A stretch of 64,000 bases of DNA from Mucilaginibacter rubeus (GCF_003286415.2 NZ_CP043450.1:2418001-2482000), one strand, 5' to 3'; shown: positions 26,928 through 35,836, numbered from the stretch's first letter. Notes: generated from the sequence alone by a model not told the origin. Made by a program: numbers and translations.

Positions 26928-26969
26928 AAAGAAGCCCTATTGACTTGTACAATCAATAGGGCTTCTTTT
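26928..26969. terminator. Bidirectional terminator between GH15 and OtsAB
   Basis: AAAGAAGCCCTATTGA pairs exactly with TCAATAGGGCTTCTTT across a 9-base loop containing TTGTACAA, with an A run before it and Ts after it. Confidence 0.85.
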
Positions 26970-26983
26970 AAAAAGATAATGTT

Positions 26984-29191
26984 TTACACCTGTGTTCCTT
27001 CTTCCACTGGGGTATATTTTGCAAAGCTGGTGAGCAGTTTCCTTACCTCAGTTGGGTTCCGCAGATAGAATTTTGCTGCAGACAGATTGCTCCCTACTTT
27101 AATGGTAATGGCACTTTCGGGCAGGGCTTTAAAGATATCTTCATCGGTATAATCATCGCCAAAAGCAATAACAAAATCGTAATCCTTACCTTCTGTAAGT
27201 GTTAAAGCTGCCTTGCCTTTGTTGATGTCCATGTTCTTCACTTCCAGTACTTTATCTCCTGCTAAAAGCTGTAAGCCTTTATCGGCTGCAAGATACTTTA
27301 AGTTGTTCATGAGTTCATTGGCCCTCAACTCTCCCAATCCGGCCTGGGCCTTACGGTAATGCCAAACTAATGAATATGTTTTCTCCTCAATAAATGAGCC
27401 TGGTGTACGGTCGACATAGGTTTCCAGTATAGGATAAATATCATGTTTCCATTGATCGCTTAACCCTCCTATTTTATGCCATGAAGTTCCTTGTTGTTTA
27501 AACCAGGATCCATGCTCGGCAATCAGGTAGATATCATTGTCTTTAAACCAATCGTCGAGGTTTTCGTGCTTGCGGCCGCTAATTAAAACTAATTGGTTTG
27601 CAGGGTCTTCCGAAAGTTTATTGATGATATTATATAACTCCCTATCGGGACTGGCCTGGTCGATATTCGATTTGAAGTTCACCAGTGTGCCATCATAATC
27701 TAAAAAGATGATGCGCTTTTTAGTTTTGATATAGCGGTTAATAATGCTTTGTTCGGTAGTGTTGCTTACGTGCCTGGCTTGCATGGAACGCTGCATCAAT
27801 TTTACCTCTTTTAGCTTGTCCATAAAAATCTTAACCCAGTGCGATGTGTTAAATTTAGCAACAAGCTGCCTCATGGGGATCATGCGGCGGCGCTGCTCTT
27901 CAAGCGGCATATTGATGGCCTGTAAAATGGCACGACAAACCTCGCCGGTATTATTAGGGTTTACAATTATGGCATCGATGAGCTCTTTAGATGAACCGGC
28001 CATCTCGCTCATAATCAATACACCATCATTGTTTATTCTGCTGGCTACATACTCTTTACTCACCAGGTTCATGCCATCGCGCATTGGCGTAACCAAACAA
28101 ACATCAGCCGAATAATACAGTGCCGATAGTGTTTCAATTGGGAACGAGCGATAGTAATAATGGATCGGGCTCCAATCCATAGTGCGGTATAATGCATTGA
28201 TCTTGCCCACTTTTTTATCGATCTCATCGCGGAGATGCGCATATTGAGGTACGGTATCTCTCGACGGAACTACGATCATGTAAAGGGTAATATGTTCAAT
28301 ACATTCCGGGCATTGCTCAAGCAATAGCTCGAACGCCTCAAGTCGCTGCAAAATCCCCTTACTGTAGTCAAGTCTGTCGATAGAAAGGATCAGCTTTTTG
28401 TTCTGGAAATTTTCTTTAATTAAATCAATTTGCTCCTTCACTTCATCTTGTAAAGGCAACGATGAATATTTTTTTTCGTCGATGCCCATCGGGAATGATT
28501 CAACAACGATTGAACGCTCTCCATTGCTTATAATGTTGGAGTTAGATGACACCGGCAGCAAGCGTGTGGCTGCTCCTAAAAAGTGGCGAACATCATCAAA
28601 GGTGTGAAACCCGATCAGATCGGCTCCAAGCATACCTTCCAATAATTCAGAACGCCATGGGATTAACCGAAACATTTCATTTGACGGGAAAGGAATATGC
28701 AGAAAAAAGCCGATAGATACGTCCGGCATTTCCTGTCGTACAAGCTGAGGTAGCAGTAGTAACTGATAATCATGCACCCAGATCACATCACCTGGTTCGG
28801 CTACCTTGAGTATCGTATCTCTGAATTTTTTATTTACAGCCTGGTAATATTCCCAATTTGATTGTTTGTAAGCTGCATAAGTTGAAGCGTAATAGTGAAA
28901 AACGGGCCATAAAACCTCGTTGCTAAAACCTTCATAGTATTGGTTAATTTCTTCCTGATCTAAGAAAACCGGAATTAAGCTTAAATCTTTTAATTCGTTT
29001 GTAACCTGGTCTTTATCTTCCTGCTCGGCTATTTCTACGCCGGGCCAGCCAATCCACACATTATCACCCTGTTTATATATTGAACCTAAACCGGTTGCTA
29101 AGCCTCCCTCGCTTGGTGATGAATGGTAAGCACCATCAGTTTTGGAAATTTTAACAGGTAAGCGGTTTGATACAATTATTGTTTTCGACAT
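26984..29191 (-). CDS. Bifunctional trehalose-6-phosphate synthase/phosphatase
   Basis: 735 residues. The OtsA (GT20) part fills about residues 1-465: SNRLPVKI, VWVHDYQLLLLPQLVR, IGFFLHIPFPS and RDGMNLVSKEYVA are visible. The OtsB (HAD phosphatase) part runs from about 480: FLDYDGTLVNF, LISGRKHENL and AFGDDYTDEDIFKAL. Makes trehalose from UDP-glucose and glucose-6-phosphate in the cytoplasm for osmotic or desiccation protection. The fusion is common in Bacteroidota. Confidence 0.95.
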   Translation of the reverse strand: MSKTIIVSNRLPVKISKTDGAYHSSPSEGGLATGLGSIYKQGDNVWIGWPGVEIAEQEDKDQVTNELKDLSLIPVFLDQEEINQYYEGFSNEVLWPVFHYYASTYAAYKQSNWEYYQAVNKKFRDTILKVAEPGDVIWVHDYQLLLLPQLVRQEMPDVSIGFFLHIPFPSNEMFRLIPWRSELLEGMLGADLIGFHTFDDVRHFLGAATRLLPVSSNSNIISNGERSIVVESFPMGIDEKKYSSLPLQDEVKEQIDLIKENFQNKKLILSIDRLDYSKGILQRLEAFELLLEQCPECIEHITLYMIVVPSRDTVPQYAHLRDEIDKKVGKINALYRTMDWSPIHYYYRSFPIETLSALYYSADVCLVTPMRDGMNLVSKEYVASRINNDGVLIMSEMAGSSKELIDAIIVNPNNTGEVCRAILQAINMPLEEQRRRMIPMRQLVAKFNTSHWVKIFMDKLKEVKLMQRSMQARHVSNTTEQSIINRYIKTKKRIIFLDYDGTLVNFKSNIDQASPDRELYNIINKLSEDPANQLVLISGRKHENLDDWFKDNDIYLIAEHGSWFKQQGTSWHKIGGLSDQWKHDIYPILETYVDRTPGSFIEEKTYSLVWHYRKAQAGLGELRANELMNNLKYLAADKGLQLLAGDKVLEVKNMDINKGKAALTLTEGKDYDFVIAFGDDYTDEDIFKALPESAITIKVGSNLSAAKFYLRNPTEVRKLLTSFAKYTPVEEGTQV

Positions 29192-29284
29192 ACTAATAAA
29201 TATTAATTAATATTTAAAAGGCGAAAACAGCGTTTTTGTTTTAAAAAATGGCGTTTTTGTATGTAAAAATGTGGTTTTTTGACA

Positions 29285-29321
29285 TAAAAAAAGCCGTCCT
29301 GATATATAGGACGGCTTTCAA
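29285..29321 (-). terminator. Terminator of the small secreted protein gene
   Basis: AAAGCCGTCCT and AGGACGGCTTT around a 7-base loop; on the minus strand seven Ts follow. Confidence 0.88.
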
Positions 29322-29339
29322 TTGTTATAATTTTCGGAA

Positions 29340-29816
29340 TTATTTCACTTGTTGGAAAAACTCGATGTTAGCTTGTTGAGTGATCCTTACCAAAACTTCG
29401 TGTTTGTCGTTTTTCAAGTCAACAAAGTATGAAGTTGGCTCGATAGCGTCATTGATTGAAGTGTTAGCCTGGTAAACGATAACTTCACCTACTTCGTAAC
29501 CTTTGTACTCGTTGTTGATTTGTTTAAGGGCTTTAGCTGGGATAGCTTTGTTGTCAACACGTTGAGTTGTACCTAAAAATTCACCTTGTAAGTTGTAGAA
29601 AGCAGTTTTTTGAACGCCATCAACAGTGAAGGTAGCTTTTTGTACGTTTTTAGTTACAGTCCAGTTAACGTTGGTAGCTTCAGCGAAATCAGCAGTAAAG
29701 CCGTGTAAAGCGATGTAAGAAACGTTGGTACCACCGTCATATTTTTTGCCACCATCGGCGAAAGCGTTAACGGTAAATAAGGCTGCAGTTGCTATTGTTA
29801 AAAATATCTTTTTCAT
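29340..29816 (-). CDS. Secreted protein, PepSY-like beta-rich fold, unknown function
   Basis: 158 residues. Signal peptide MKKIFLTIATAALFTVNAFA. The mature part has alternating strands: FAEATNVNWTVTKNVQKATF, TAFYNLQGEFLGTTQ, IPAKALKQINNEYKGYEVG. The pattern of strand plus K-A-L-K-Q-I helix resembles PepSY-like/BLIP-like periplasmic proteins. Monocistronic, with promoter box TATTTTTG at 29843-29850 and its own terminator. Codon use looks highly biased (repeated GTTAGC, GGTAGC), perhaps highly expressed. Confidence 0.75.
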   Translation of the reverse strand: MKKIFLTIATAALFTVNAFADGGKKYDGGTNVSYIALHGFTADFAEATNVNWTVTKNVQKATFTVDGVQKTAFYNLQGEFLGTTQRVDNKAIPAKALKQINNEYKGYEVGEVIVYQANTSINDAIEPTSYFVDLKNDKHEVLVRITQQANIEFFQQVK

Positions 29817-29842
29817 GTTCGTTTAAATTTTAAATCCTGCAA

Positions 29843-29850
29843 CAAAAATA
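29843..29850 (-). promoter_or_regulatory. Possible -7 box for the secreted protein gene
   Basis: TATTTTTG on the minus strand matches TAnnTTTG, about 27 bases upstream of the start codon. No good -33 box seen. Confidence 0.4.
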
Positions 29851-29977
29851 CAGTAGACTTATCAATATTTAAAATTTTCTGAAACTTTTATGAATATTTA
29901 ATAATTATAGCGTTTTATAGCCTCAAAATTTAAATTTTATCAATGACCTTAGTGTATATTTTACAATATCTAAAAGA

Positions 29978-30002
29978 AAAAACGCCAAATAATGGCGTTT
30001 TT
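29978..30002 (-). terminator. Terminator after the SDR gene
   Basis: AAAAACGCCA and TGGCGTTTTT around a 5-base loop, 40 bases after the SDR stop. Confidence 0.8.
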
Positions 30003-30041
30003 GATTTGCTAAACCGATTTATGTTGTCATTGAAATGTCAT

Positions 30042-30854
30042 TTAGCCATTATCTGCGAATCCAGGGTATAAAGTCATGCCTCCATCTGCAAAAATTGTTA
30101 CCCCTGTAATGTAATCCGACTCGTCTGAAGCCAGCCAAACTGCCAGTTTTCCGATATCATTGGGTTGGCCAATCCGGTTGTATGGAATGAGTGTCAATAG
30201 TTTATCCAGCGCTTCGGGGGTATCCCAGGCTTCCTTATTAATAGGTGTTTGAATTGCGCCCGGCCCGATGCCGTTGACCCTGATTTTATGCGGGGCAAGC
30301 TCCTGCGCTATGCTTTTCATAAACATCATGATGCCGCCTTTACTTGCCGCATAGTTCACGTGCCCTGCCCAGGGGATAACTTCATGCACACTGCTCATAC
30401 AAATGATCTTGCCGGCTGCTTTACTTCTCTCCTCAACAATTCCCCTTTTTATAAATTCTTTTGCTGCTTCCCGGGCGCAAAGGAATTGACCGGTTAGGTT
30501 TATACTGATCACTTTATTCCAGTCATCAAGTGTCATGTCAACAAATTTGGAGTCTTTTTGCAAGCCGGCATTATTCACCAGGATATCGATGGTGCCATAT
30601 TGCTTAAATATTTCGGCAAACATGGCCTTTACTTCATCCTCATGGCTCACATCAGCCTGAAAGGCGAAGGCCTCGCCGCCGGATGCTTTGATCTGGCTGA
30701 CTACATCATCAGCCGCGGTTTTGTTGTGCGCATAATTGATCAGCAATTTGGCGCCTGCTTCGGCCATGGCCAATGCAACGCCTTTTCCGATGCCACTATC
30801 GGCACCGGTTATTAAAGCTGCTTGTCCTTTTAATAGTTGGGGGTTATTGCTCAT
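30042..30854 (-). CDS. SDR-family oxidoreductase, glucose 1-dehydrogenase-like
   Basis: 270 residues. NAD(P) site TGADSGIGKG, NNAG in LVNNAGLQKDSKF, catalytic Ser in CMSSVHEVIPWAGHVNYAASK with the Y-x-x-x-K, and GPGAIQTPIN after it. The V-H-E-x-I-P-W-x-G-H-x-N-Y stretch is typical of glucose 1-dehydrogenase-like SDRs. Exact substrate unproved. Monocistronic. Confidence 0.9.
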   Translation of the reverse strand: MSNNPQLLKGQAALITGADSGIGKGVALAMAEAGAKLLINYAHNKTAADDVVSQIKASGGEAFAFQADVSHEDEVKAMFAEIFKQYGTIDILVNNAGLQKDSKFVDMTLDDWNKVISINLTGQFLCAREAAKEFIKRGIVEERSKAAGKIICMSSVHEVIPWAGHVNYAASKGGIMMFMKSIAQELAPHKIRVNGIGPGAIQTPINKEAWDTPEALDKLLTLIPYNRIGQPNDIGKLAVWLASDESDYITGVTIFADGGMTLYPGFADNG

Positions 30855-30911
30855 AGATAAACGTTTTTGTGTTTAATATAAGCAATTGAATTGATGGGAA
30901 GATTGTTTTTG

Positions 30912-31002
30912 TCTGAACCGGGATTTATGTGATTAAAGGATTACATAATCAAACAACAATAGTCCTGTAATCTTAAAAAAATCGCCCAAATCCCGGTTCA
31001 GA
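30912..31002. repeat. Palindromic intergenic repeat
   Basis: TCTGAACCGGGATTT (30912-30926) and AAATCCCGGTTCAGA (30988-31002) are perfect inverted copies; a second inner pair is GATTACA/TGTAATC. The element ends 2 bases before the mqnA stop. The CTGAACC...GGTTCAG type is familiar from many Bacteroidota genomes. Confidence 0.75.
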
Positions 31003-31004
31003 GA

Positions 31005-31748
31005 TTATAGCGCCTTTATATAATCATGAAACATGAACAAAGCTTTCTTCTTATCTTCAGTTAAATCATAATCTATTTTAACCATGAGGTAATCAACCAG
31101 GTCAAAATCATCACGCATCGGTAGTTCCTTAAACAAGTCTTCCCGGTGATCAAGTCCATATTTCAGCGAAGCGTTAAACTCATCCATAAACTCCTGCGGG
31201 ATAGGCTTGTTGGCAATCCAGGCTGCAAAAGTAAACGGCAAACCGGTTAATTTTTGCCATTCTTCGGCAAGGTCATATACGTATTTATATTGTTGTTTTT
31301 TGCCGAAGGTGCGGTCGCCAATTTGTACAAAGGCGGTATGCTCATCCGTTGACTGGGCGTAATCCGGTGCATTTATAACTTGTTCCGGATTTACCTGCCA
31401 GCGGTTTTTCATAAGCACACGGGCCAGGTTGTTTGATGAGCGCGATTGCGGATCAAGCTGGATGGTTTTTACATTCTTAATATCGCAATTACTAAAAATG
31501 AAAACTGAGTTCACGGCACCTACCGCGCCAATGCAGTAATCAGAAACAATTTCCCATTGTGGCAGGCTTAAGGCAGCCGCGACAGGGATAAGACCGATAT
31601 CAACTACGTCGTCGATAAGTTTTTGAGCACAATCTGAAGGGATATCCAGGCTCAGGTCAATTTTATTAATGATGTCGGTATGTTGAATGCCGTATAAAAA
31701 AGGTTTGGTGTTAGTGTAGCTTACCGCTGATATTCTGATCTTGTTCAC
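31005..31748 (-). CDS. mqnA: Chorismate dehydratase (futalosine pathway)
   Basis: 247 residues of the MqnA/MqnD periplasmic-binding-like fold. Starts KIRISAVSYTNTKPFLYGI and contains DIGLIPVAAALSL and LDPQSRSSNNLARVLMK. It turns chorismate into 3-enolpyruvylbenzoate, the first step of menaquinone synthesis by the futalosine route. Downstream of a histidine phosphatase and mqnE on the same strand, probably one operon. Confidence 0.9.
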   Translation of the reverse strand: MNKIRISAVSYTNTKPFLYGIQHTDIINKIDLSLDIPSDCAQKLIDDVVDIGLIPVAAALSLPQWEIVSDYCIGAVGAVNSVFIFSNCDIKNVKTIQLDPQSRSSNNLARVLMKNRWQVNPEQVINAPDYAQSTDEHTAFVQIGDRTFGKKQQYKYVYDLAEEWQKLTGLPFTFAAWIANKPIPQEFMDEFNASLKYGLDHREDLFKELPMRDDFDLVDYLMVKIDYDLTEDKKKALFMFHDYIKAL

Positions 31749-31755
31749 AAATGCG

Positions 31756-32388
31756 CTATTTCTGTTCTTCGGAATTTTTTAGATGTTCGGCGTTATTGAA
31801 ATCCGCGATCTCAAATTTTTCGCCATCATAGTTTACCTTATATAATACCAGGTTTTGGTGTGGGAAGCTATCCATTTCGGATAAAGGCTTACCGGTGAGG
31901 ATGCAAAGCAACAGGCGTAAGGCACGCCCATGCATACAAATCAGCACGTTTTTTTCTTCGGGATGGCTCATGATCACTTTTAACGCTTCACGCTGACGAA
32001 CCTCAACCTCCCGCGGACTTTCGCCTCCTTCAAATTTGCTGTCCAGCTTGCCATCCAGCCAATCCCGCATAATCTGCAGAAAAGCGGCTTTGTTATCAGT
32101 TGTAGGTGCTTGTCCTTCATGAACGCCCCAGGCCAGCTCATCCAAACCCGAAAGTTTTTCATAAGGGAGCCCGAGGTCAATAAAAGGCTGGACGCTTTGT
32201 TGCGTACGCTTTAATGCCGATATATAGATCTTATCAAACGGAACGTTTTTATAAGCTTCATAAAACTGGCAGGCCTGTTTGCGGCCTTCGTTATTTAAAT
32301 CGGTATCAACTCCGCGGCCTTGAATAATGCCAAGTTTATTAAACTCAGTTTGGCCGTGGCGTACTATATATAAGGTTTTTTGTGCCAT
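31756..32388 (-). CDS. Histidine phosphatase family protein
   Basis: 210 residues of the phosphoglycerate-mutase-like fold. YIVRHGQTEFNKLGIIQGRG has the catalytic RHG; the second catalytic His is in ICMHGRALRLLLC. Dephosphorylates an unknown substrate. Lies 7 bases before mqnA and 89 bases after mqnE; involvement in menaquinone synthesis is not established. Confidence 0.9.
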   Translation of the reverse strand: MAQKTLYIVRHGQTEFNKLGIIQGRGVDTDLNNEGRKQACQFYEAYKNVPFDKIYISALKRTQQSVQPFIDLGLPYEKLSGLDELAWGVHEGQAPTTDNKAAFLQIMRDWLDGKLDSKFEGGESPREVEVRQREALKVIMSHPEEKNVLICMHGRALRLLLCILTGKPLSEMDSFPHQNLVLYKVNYDGEKFEIADFNNAEHLKNSEEQK

Positions 32389-32400
32389 TTTCTTGAGCCC

Positions 32401-32477
32401 AAAGGCTTAAAGCTTTTTTGCTTTATCTATGCTATATTTATTGTTTTGCTTTCAGCTTTAAGCCTTCGGCTTTAAGC
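32401..32477. repeat. Inverted/tandem intergenic repeat
   Basis: AAAGGCTTAAAGC (32401-32413) is the inverse of GCTTTAAGCCTT (32455-32466), which is followed by CGGCTTTAAGC. The right end touches the mqnE stop codon. Confidence 0.6.
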
Positions 32478-33674
32478 TTAATTAATAACCGGTAACTTGT
32501 AATACTGTGGTTTCGGTTCGTCGCCAAACTCGAAGTTGGTATAATCAGTTATTACATTATATAAGGTATCGCGTTCTATTGGTTGGCGACCAACATGTTT
32601 AATTAACTCTACTACTTGTTTGGTGCTCATGCCCGGATGTTGTTCTTCGGCGCCCGCCATCGAATAGATTTTGGTTGTATCATCCAATGTGCCATCAATA
32701 TCATCAACACCAAAGTTAAGCGAAAGCTGCGCGGTTGTACGGCTGATCATCGCCCAATAAGCTTTAATATGATCGAAATTGTCAAGGTAGATACGGGCTA
32801 CAGCGTAGTTACGCAAATCCTCAATCACTGAAACCTCTGGTACATGCGACATTTGGTTGTCTTTATTCCTGAATTTAAGCGGAATAAATGTCTGGAAACC
32901 TCCTGTTTTATCCTGTAACTGGCGCAGGCGCTCCATATGGTCAACACGGTGCTTGTATTCTTCAATATGTCCGTAAAGCATTGTGGCGTTTGAACGGCCG
33001 CCCAACTTATGCCATTCTTCATGAATAGCCAGCCACTGATCGGCAGTACATTTATCTTTCGAGATCTGGTCCCTGATCTCCGGATCAAAGATCTCGGCCC
33101 CACCACCCGGGATAGAATCCAGGCCGGCTTCCTGCATCAGGCGCATGCCAGTGGCATAATCAATTTTGGCTTTTTTGAAAATGTAATGGTATTCAACCGG
33201 GGTAAGCGCTTTTATATGCAACTCCGGCCTGTGGGCCCGGATCCGGGCAAAAAGTTCCTGGTAAAAAGGCACGTCATATTGGGGCAATACACCGCCAACA
33301 ATGTGAACCTCGGTAACCGGCTCGCCGTCGTATTTGGCAACCATATTAAACATTTCGTCCATGGTGTACTCCCAGCCTTCTGATTTTTGTTTCAGCAAGC
33401 GTGAGTATGAACAAAATTTGCAGTCATAAACGCAAAGATTGGTTGGCTCAATATGAAAGTTACGATTGAAATAAGTTTTATCGCCGTGGCGCTCCTCGCG
33501 GATGTAATTGGCTAAAGTGCCAAGATATCCAAGCTCGCCCTGCTCATAAAGCAAAACGCCTTCATCAAATGTGATGCGTTGTTTATTTAGTACCTTTTGG
33601 GCAATGTGCTTTAAGTCAGCAGATAAATTCGGATCCTGGAGCAATACCTGTAAATTATCTGAATTATGCATCAT
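32478..33674 (-). CDS. mqnE: Aminofutalosine synthase (radical SAM)
   Basis: About 398 residues from MMHNSDNLQV; the frame extends upstream to 33707 with no family similarity. Radical SAM cluster cysteines are in CVYDCKFCSY. TEVHIVGGVLPQYDVPFY, IPGGGAEIFD and GRSNATMLYGHIE match MqnE. It joins 3-enolpyruvylbenzoate, adenine-nucleoside and SAM to form aminodeoxyfutalosine, the step after MqnA. The later genes (mqnB, mqnC) are outside this window. Confidence 0.93.
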   Translation of the reverse strand: MMHNSDNLQVLLQDPNLSADLKHIAQKVLNKQRITFDEGVLLYEQGELGYLGTLANYIREERHGDKTYFNRNFHIEPTNLCVYDCKFCSYSRLLKQKSEGWEYTMDEMFNMVAKYDGEPVTEVHIVGGVLPQYDVPFYQELFARIRAHRPELHIKALTPVEYHYIFKKAKIDYATGMRLMQEAGLDSIPGGGAEIFDPEIRDQISKDKCTADQWLAIHEEWHKLGGRSNATMLYGHIEEYKHRVDHMERLRQLQDKTGGFQTFIPLKFRNKDNQMSHVPEVSVIEDLRNYAVARIYLDNFDHIKAYWAMISRTTAQLSLNFGVDDIDGTLDDTTKIYSMAGAEEQHPGMSTKQVVELIKHVGRQPIERDTLYNVITDYTNFEFGDEPKPQYYKLPVIN

Positions 33675-33763
33675 TATAAATTTGGCCAAATGTACAAAAA
33701 AGCACAAAAGTAATATGCGTTATGACACATATCGTCCAAATTTGATGGTAAATTACATTAAAG

Positions 33764-34282
33764 TTACAGAGCCTTGATCTCGCTTATAGAGATACCTATC
33801 GAACAATCATCCTGACAGCCATTAGGTGCATAACTGGCACCTGATATCATCCCGTTATTTTGGGTTTCAAAATAAATGGTGTTCTTTTTCTTATCGGCGG
33901 CAAGCCATTCGGTTTTGGCTTTTTGATAAATCTGGTCAAGCGTAAGTAATGCGGCACCTGAATTATGTTGCCCCAATGATGTTTTATCTTCCTGCCACTG
34001 TTCCCTTATTTTTTTAGTGGGAGCGCTGTTAGGATTTTGCTCTAAAGTATATGATAGAAAATCTCTCCCTACCACCACGCCGTTTTGCACAGTAATTTTT
34101 GTTTCGGAGCCGTAGCCAAATACAGACCCGGCGTTAACCGTATAGCTGTATGAGTTTTTACTTTCAGTTTTAAAGCTTTGCCATACCTTATAACTTTTGT
34201 CGTAAGCTGTTTCGTTTGCATCTTTTTTGCAGGCTGTAAAGCCGGTTATAACAAGCAGGATCAGGATAAAGGTTCTTTTCAT
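33764..34282 (-). CDS. DUF6174-like lipoprotein
   Basis: 172 residues. Signal peptide MKRTFILILLVITGF with lipobox TAC then KKDANE. The mature part has KVWQSFKTESKNSYSYTV and an aspartate/asparagine-rich end with two cysteines (NGCQDDCSIGISISEI), a pattern close to DUF6174 lipoproteins. Function unknown. Divergent from the cystathionine gamma-synthase-family gene. Confidence 0.7.
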   Translation of the reverse strand: MKRTFILILLVITGFTACKKDANETAYDKSYKVWQSFKTESKNSYSYTVNAGSVFGYGSETKITVQNGVVVGRDFLSYTLEQNPNSAPTKKIREQWQEDKTSLGQHNSGAALLTLDQIYQKAKTEWLAADKKKNTIYFETQNNGMISGASYAPNGCQDDCSIGISISEIKAL

Positions 34283-34380
34283 GCGGATAGGTTTTATAAT
34301 CTATTCGGCTAAAAATGAAAAAACGCTACAACTAATAACAAATATTCTTTTTTACTTTGGGCGATATCATATTTCGAACC

Positions 34381-35499
34381 ATGAAAACAGAAACGATAGC
34401 TATACACGCCGGTAACCATGTTGATGAAGCAACACGGGCCGTAATACAACCTATTATTATGTCAACCACGTTTGAGCGCGGCGAAGACGGTGGTTTCCCG
34501 GCAGGTTATATCTATAGTCGATCAGCCAATCCTAACAGGCATGCGCTTGAACATTTACTGGCCAAACTGGAGGGCGGCGTTGAGGCTGCTTCGTTTTCAT
34601 CGGGCAACGCGGCTGGGATGTCCGTATTTCAATCACTTGAGCCGGGGACTCATATTATTGCTCCAGATGATATGTATCATGGCTTACGTAATCAGCTTAA
34701 AAACCTGTTTGCGGGGATATTAACGTTCGATTTTATCGATGTAAACGATACCGATGTATTGCAGCAGCATATTAAACCCGAAACAGGCTTGATCTGGATT
34801 GAAACACCATCAAACCCGCTGCTTAAGATAACTGATATAAAAAAAGTAGTAGCAATAGCCAAAGCAAAAGGTATTAAAGTTTTGTGCGATAATACCTTTG
34901 CAACACCAATTTGCCAACGCCCGCTTGATTTGGGAGTAGATATTGTAATGCACTCGGCCACCAAATATTTTGGCGGCCACAGCGATTTGATGGGCGGAGC
35001 CTTAATTACAGGCGAAACAAATGATTGGTGGACAAAGATCCGTCAGGTACAGGAAATGGGAGGTGCTATCCCCTCGCCTATGGACTGCTATTACCTGGTA
35101 CGCAGTATTAAAACTTTGCCGTACCGCGTAAAAGGTCACGTACAAAACGCACAGTTGTTAGCCGAATATTTGGAACAATATCCTAATGTTGAGCAGGTTA
35201 TGTACCCCGGTTTATCATCGCATCCACAACATGAAATAGCAAAAGATCAGATGCTGGCTTTTGGCGGGATGCTATCCTTTATAATTAAAGGCGATGAAAA
35301 CGACACGCATAATATCATCAATAAACTGAAGCTGTTTATCAAAGCTACCAGTCTCGGTGGTGTAGAAAGTTTGATAGAACACCGTGCTACTGTTGAAGGG
35401 CCGGATACCAAGACACCCCGCAACCTGCTAAGGGTTTCGGTTGGTTTAGAGCATATAGATGATTTAATAGCTGATATGGAACAGGCTTTAACGCTTTAG
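34381..35499 (+). CDS. Cystathionine gamma-synthase/lyase family PLP enzyme
   Basis: 372 residues from MKTETIAIHAGNH; an upstream in-frame start at 34357 adds 8 unlike residues. PLP lysine is in MHSATKYFGGHSDLMGG; YSRSANPNRHALEHLLAKLE and SFSSGNAAGMSVF are family motifs. Members link cysteine and homoserine sulfur (trans-sulfuration), but gamma-synthase and gamma-lyase cannot be told apart here. It precedes the SAM-controlled methionine genes but is separated from them by a repeat and a fresh promoter. Confidence 0.88.
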   Translation: MKTETIAIHAGNHVDEATRAVIQPIIMSTTFERGEDGGFPAGYIYSRSANPNRHALEHLLAKLEGGVEAASFSSGNAAGMSVFQSLEPGTHIIAPDDMYHGLRNQLKNLFAGILTFDFIDVNDTDVLQQHIKPETGLIWIETPSNPLLKITDIKKVVAIAKAKGIKVLCDNTFATPICQRPLDLGVDIVMHSATKYFGGHSDLMGGALITGETNDWWTKIRQVQEMGGAIPSPMDCYYLVRSIKTLPYRVKGHVQNAQLLAEYLEQYPNVEQVMYPGLSSHPQHEIAKDQMLAFGGMLSFIIKGDENDTHNIINKLKLFIKATSLGGVESLIEHRATVEGPDTKTPRNLLRVSVGLEHIDDLIADMEQALTL

Positions 35500-35506
35500 G
35501 CCACTT

Positions 35507-35611
35507 GAGGTAAAAGGCGAAAGGTCAAAGGCAAAAGGTAGAAGCATGAAGGCGGGTTAAAAATTCCCTATTTCAAAAACCTTTAACCTTTCGCCTTTGA
35601 CCTTTAACCTC
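35507..35611. repeat. Inverted heptamer repeat (AAAGGnn)
   Basis: Left arm 35507-35538 and right arm 35580-35611 are inverted copies matching at 25 of 32 positions. Each arm is a run of 7-base units, AAAGG followed by two variable bases. Confidence 0.65.
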
Positions 35612-35627
35612 ATTTCTAAAATAAAAT

Positions 35628-35659
35628 TTGGCATATTCCCAAATAACCCCTTATATTTG
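35628..35659 (+). promoter_or_regulatory. Promoter of the methionine leader
   Basis: TTTG ending at 35630 and TATATTTG at 35652-35659 are separated by 21 bases, matching the Bacteroidota TTG-N17-23-TAnnTTTG promoter. Transcription would start near 35664, giving a leader of about 415 bases before metY. Confidence 0.65.
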
Positions 35660-35719
35660 GAACATTATTTGGTAGCAATACCAACGTCGATCAATACTCC
35701 GCACATAGTTCGGGTTTTG

Positions 35720-35828
35720 ATTTATAAAGAAGCGGCGAGAGATCAGGCTCAATGACCCGCTGGCAACCCTTCAATGTTGAAGAAGGTGCCAATTCCTGTC
35801 CCGGCAAATAACACCGGGGAATATAAAT
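35720..35828 (+). promoter_or_regulatory. SAM riboswitch (SAM-I/IV clan)
   Basis: All helices can be drawn: P1 ATTTATA (35720-35726)/TATAAAT (35822-35828); P2 AGCGG (35731-35735)/CCGCT (35757-35761); P3 GGCA (35762-35765)/TGCC (35787-35790) with CCTTCAA/TTGAAG inside; P4 TCCCGG (35799-35804)/CCGGGGA (35814-35820). The P2 loop CAGG (35744-35747) pairs with CCTG (35795-35798), the SAM-I type pseudoknot, and GCGGCGAGAGATCAGG and TGGCAACC are core sequences of the class. Binding SAM should switch off the methionine genes. The 3' P1 strand is part of the 12-base palindrome TATAAATTTATA, 3 bases before a short ORF. Confidence 0.88.
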
Positions 35829-35836
35829 TTATAACC

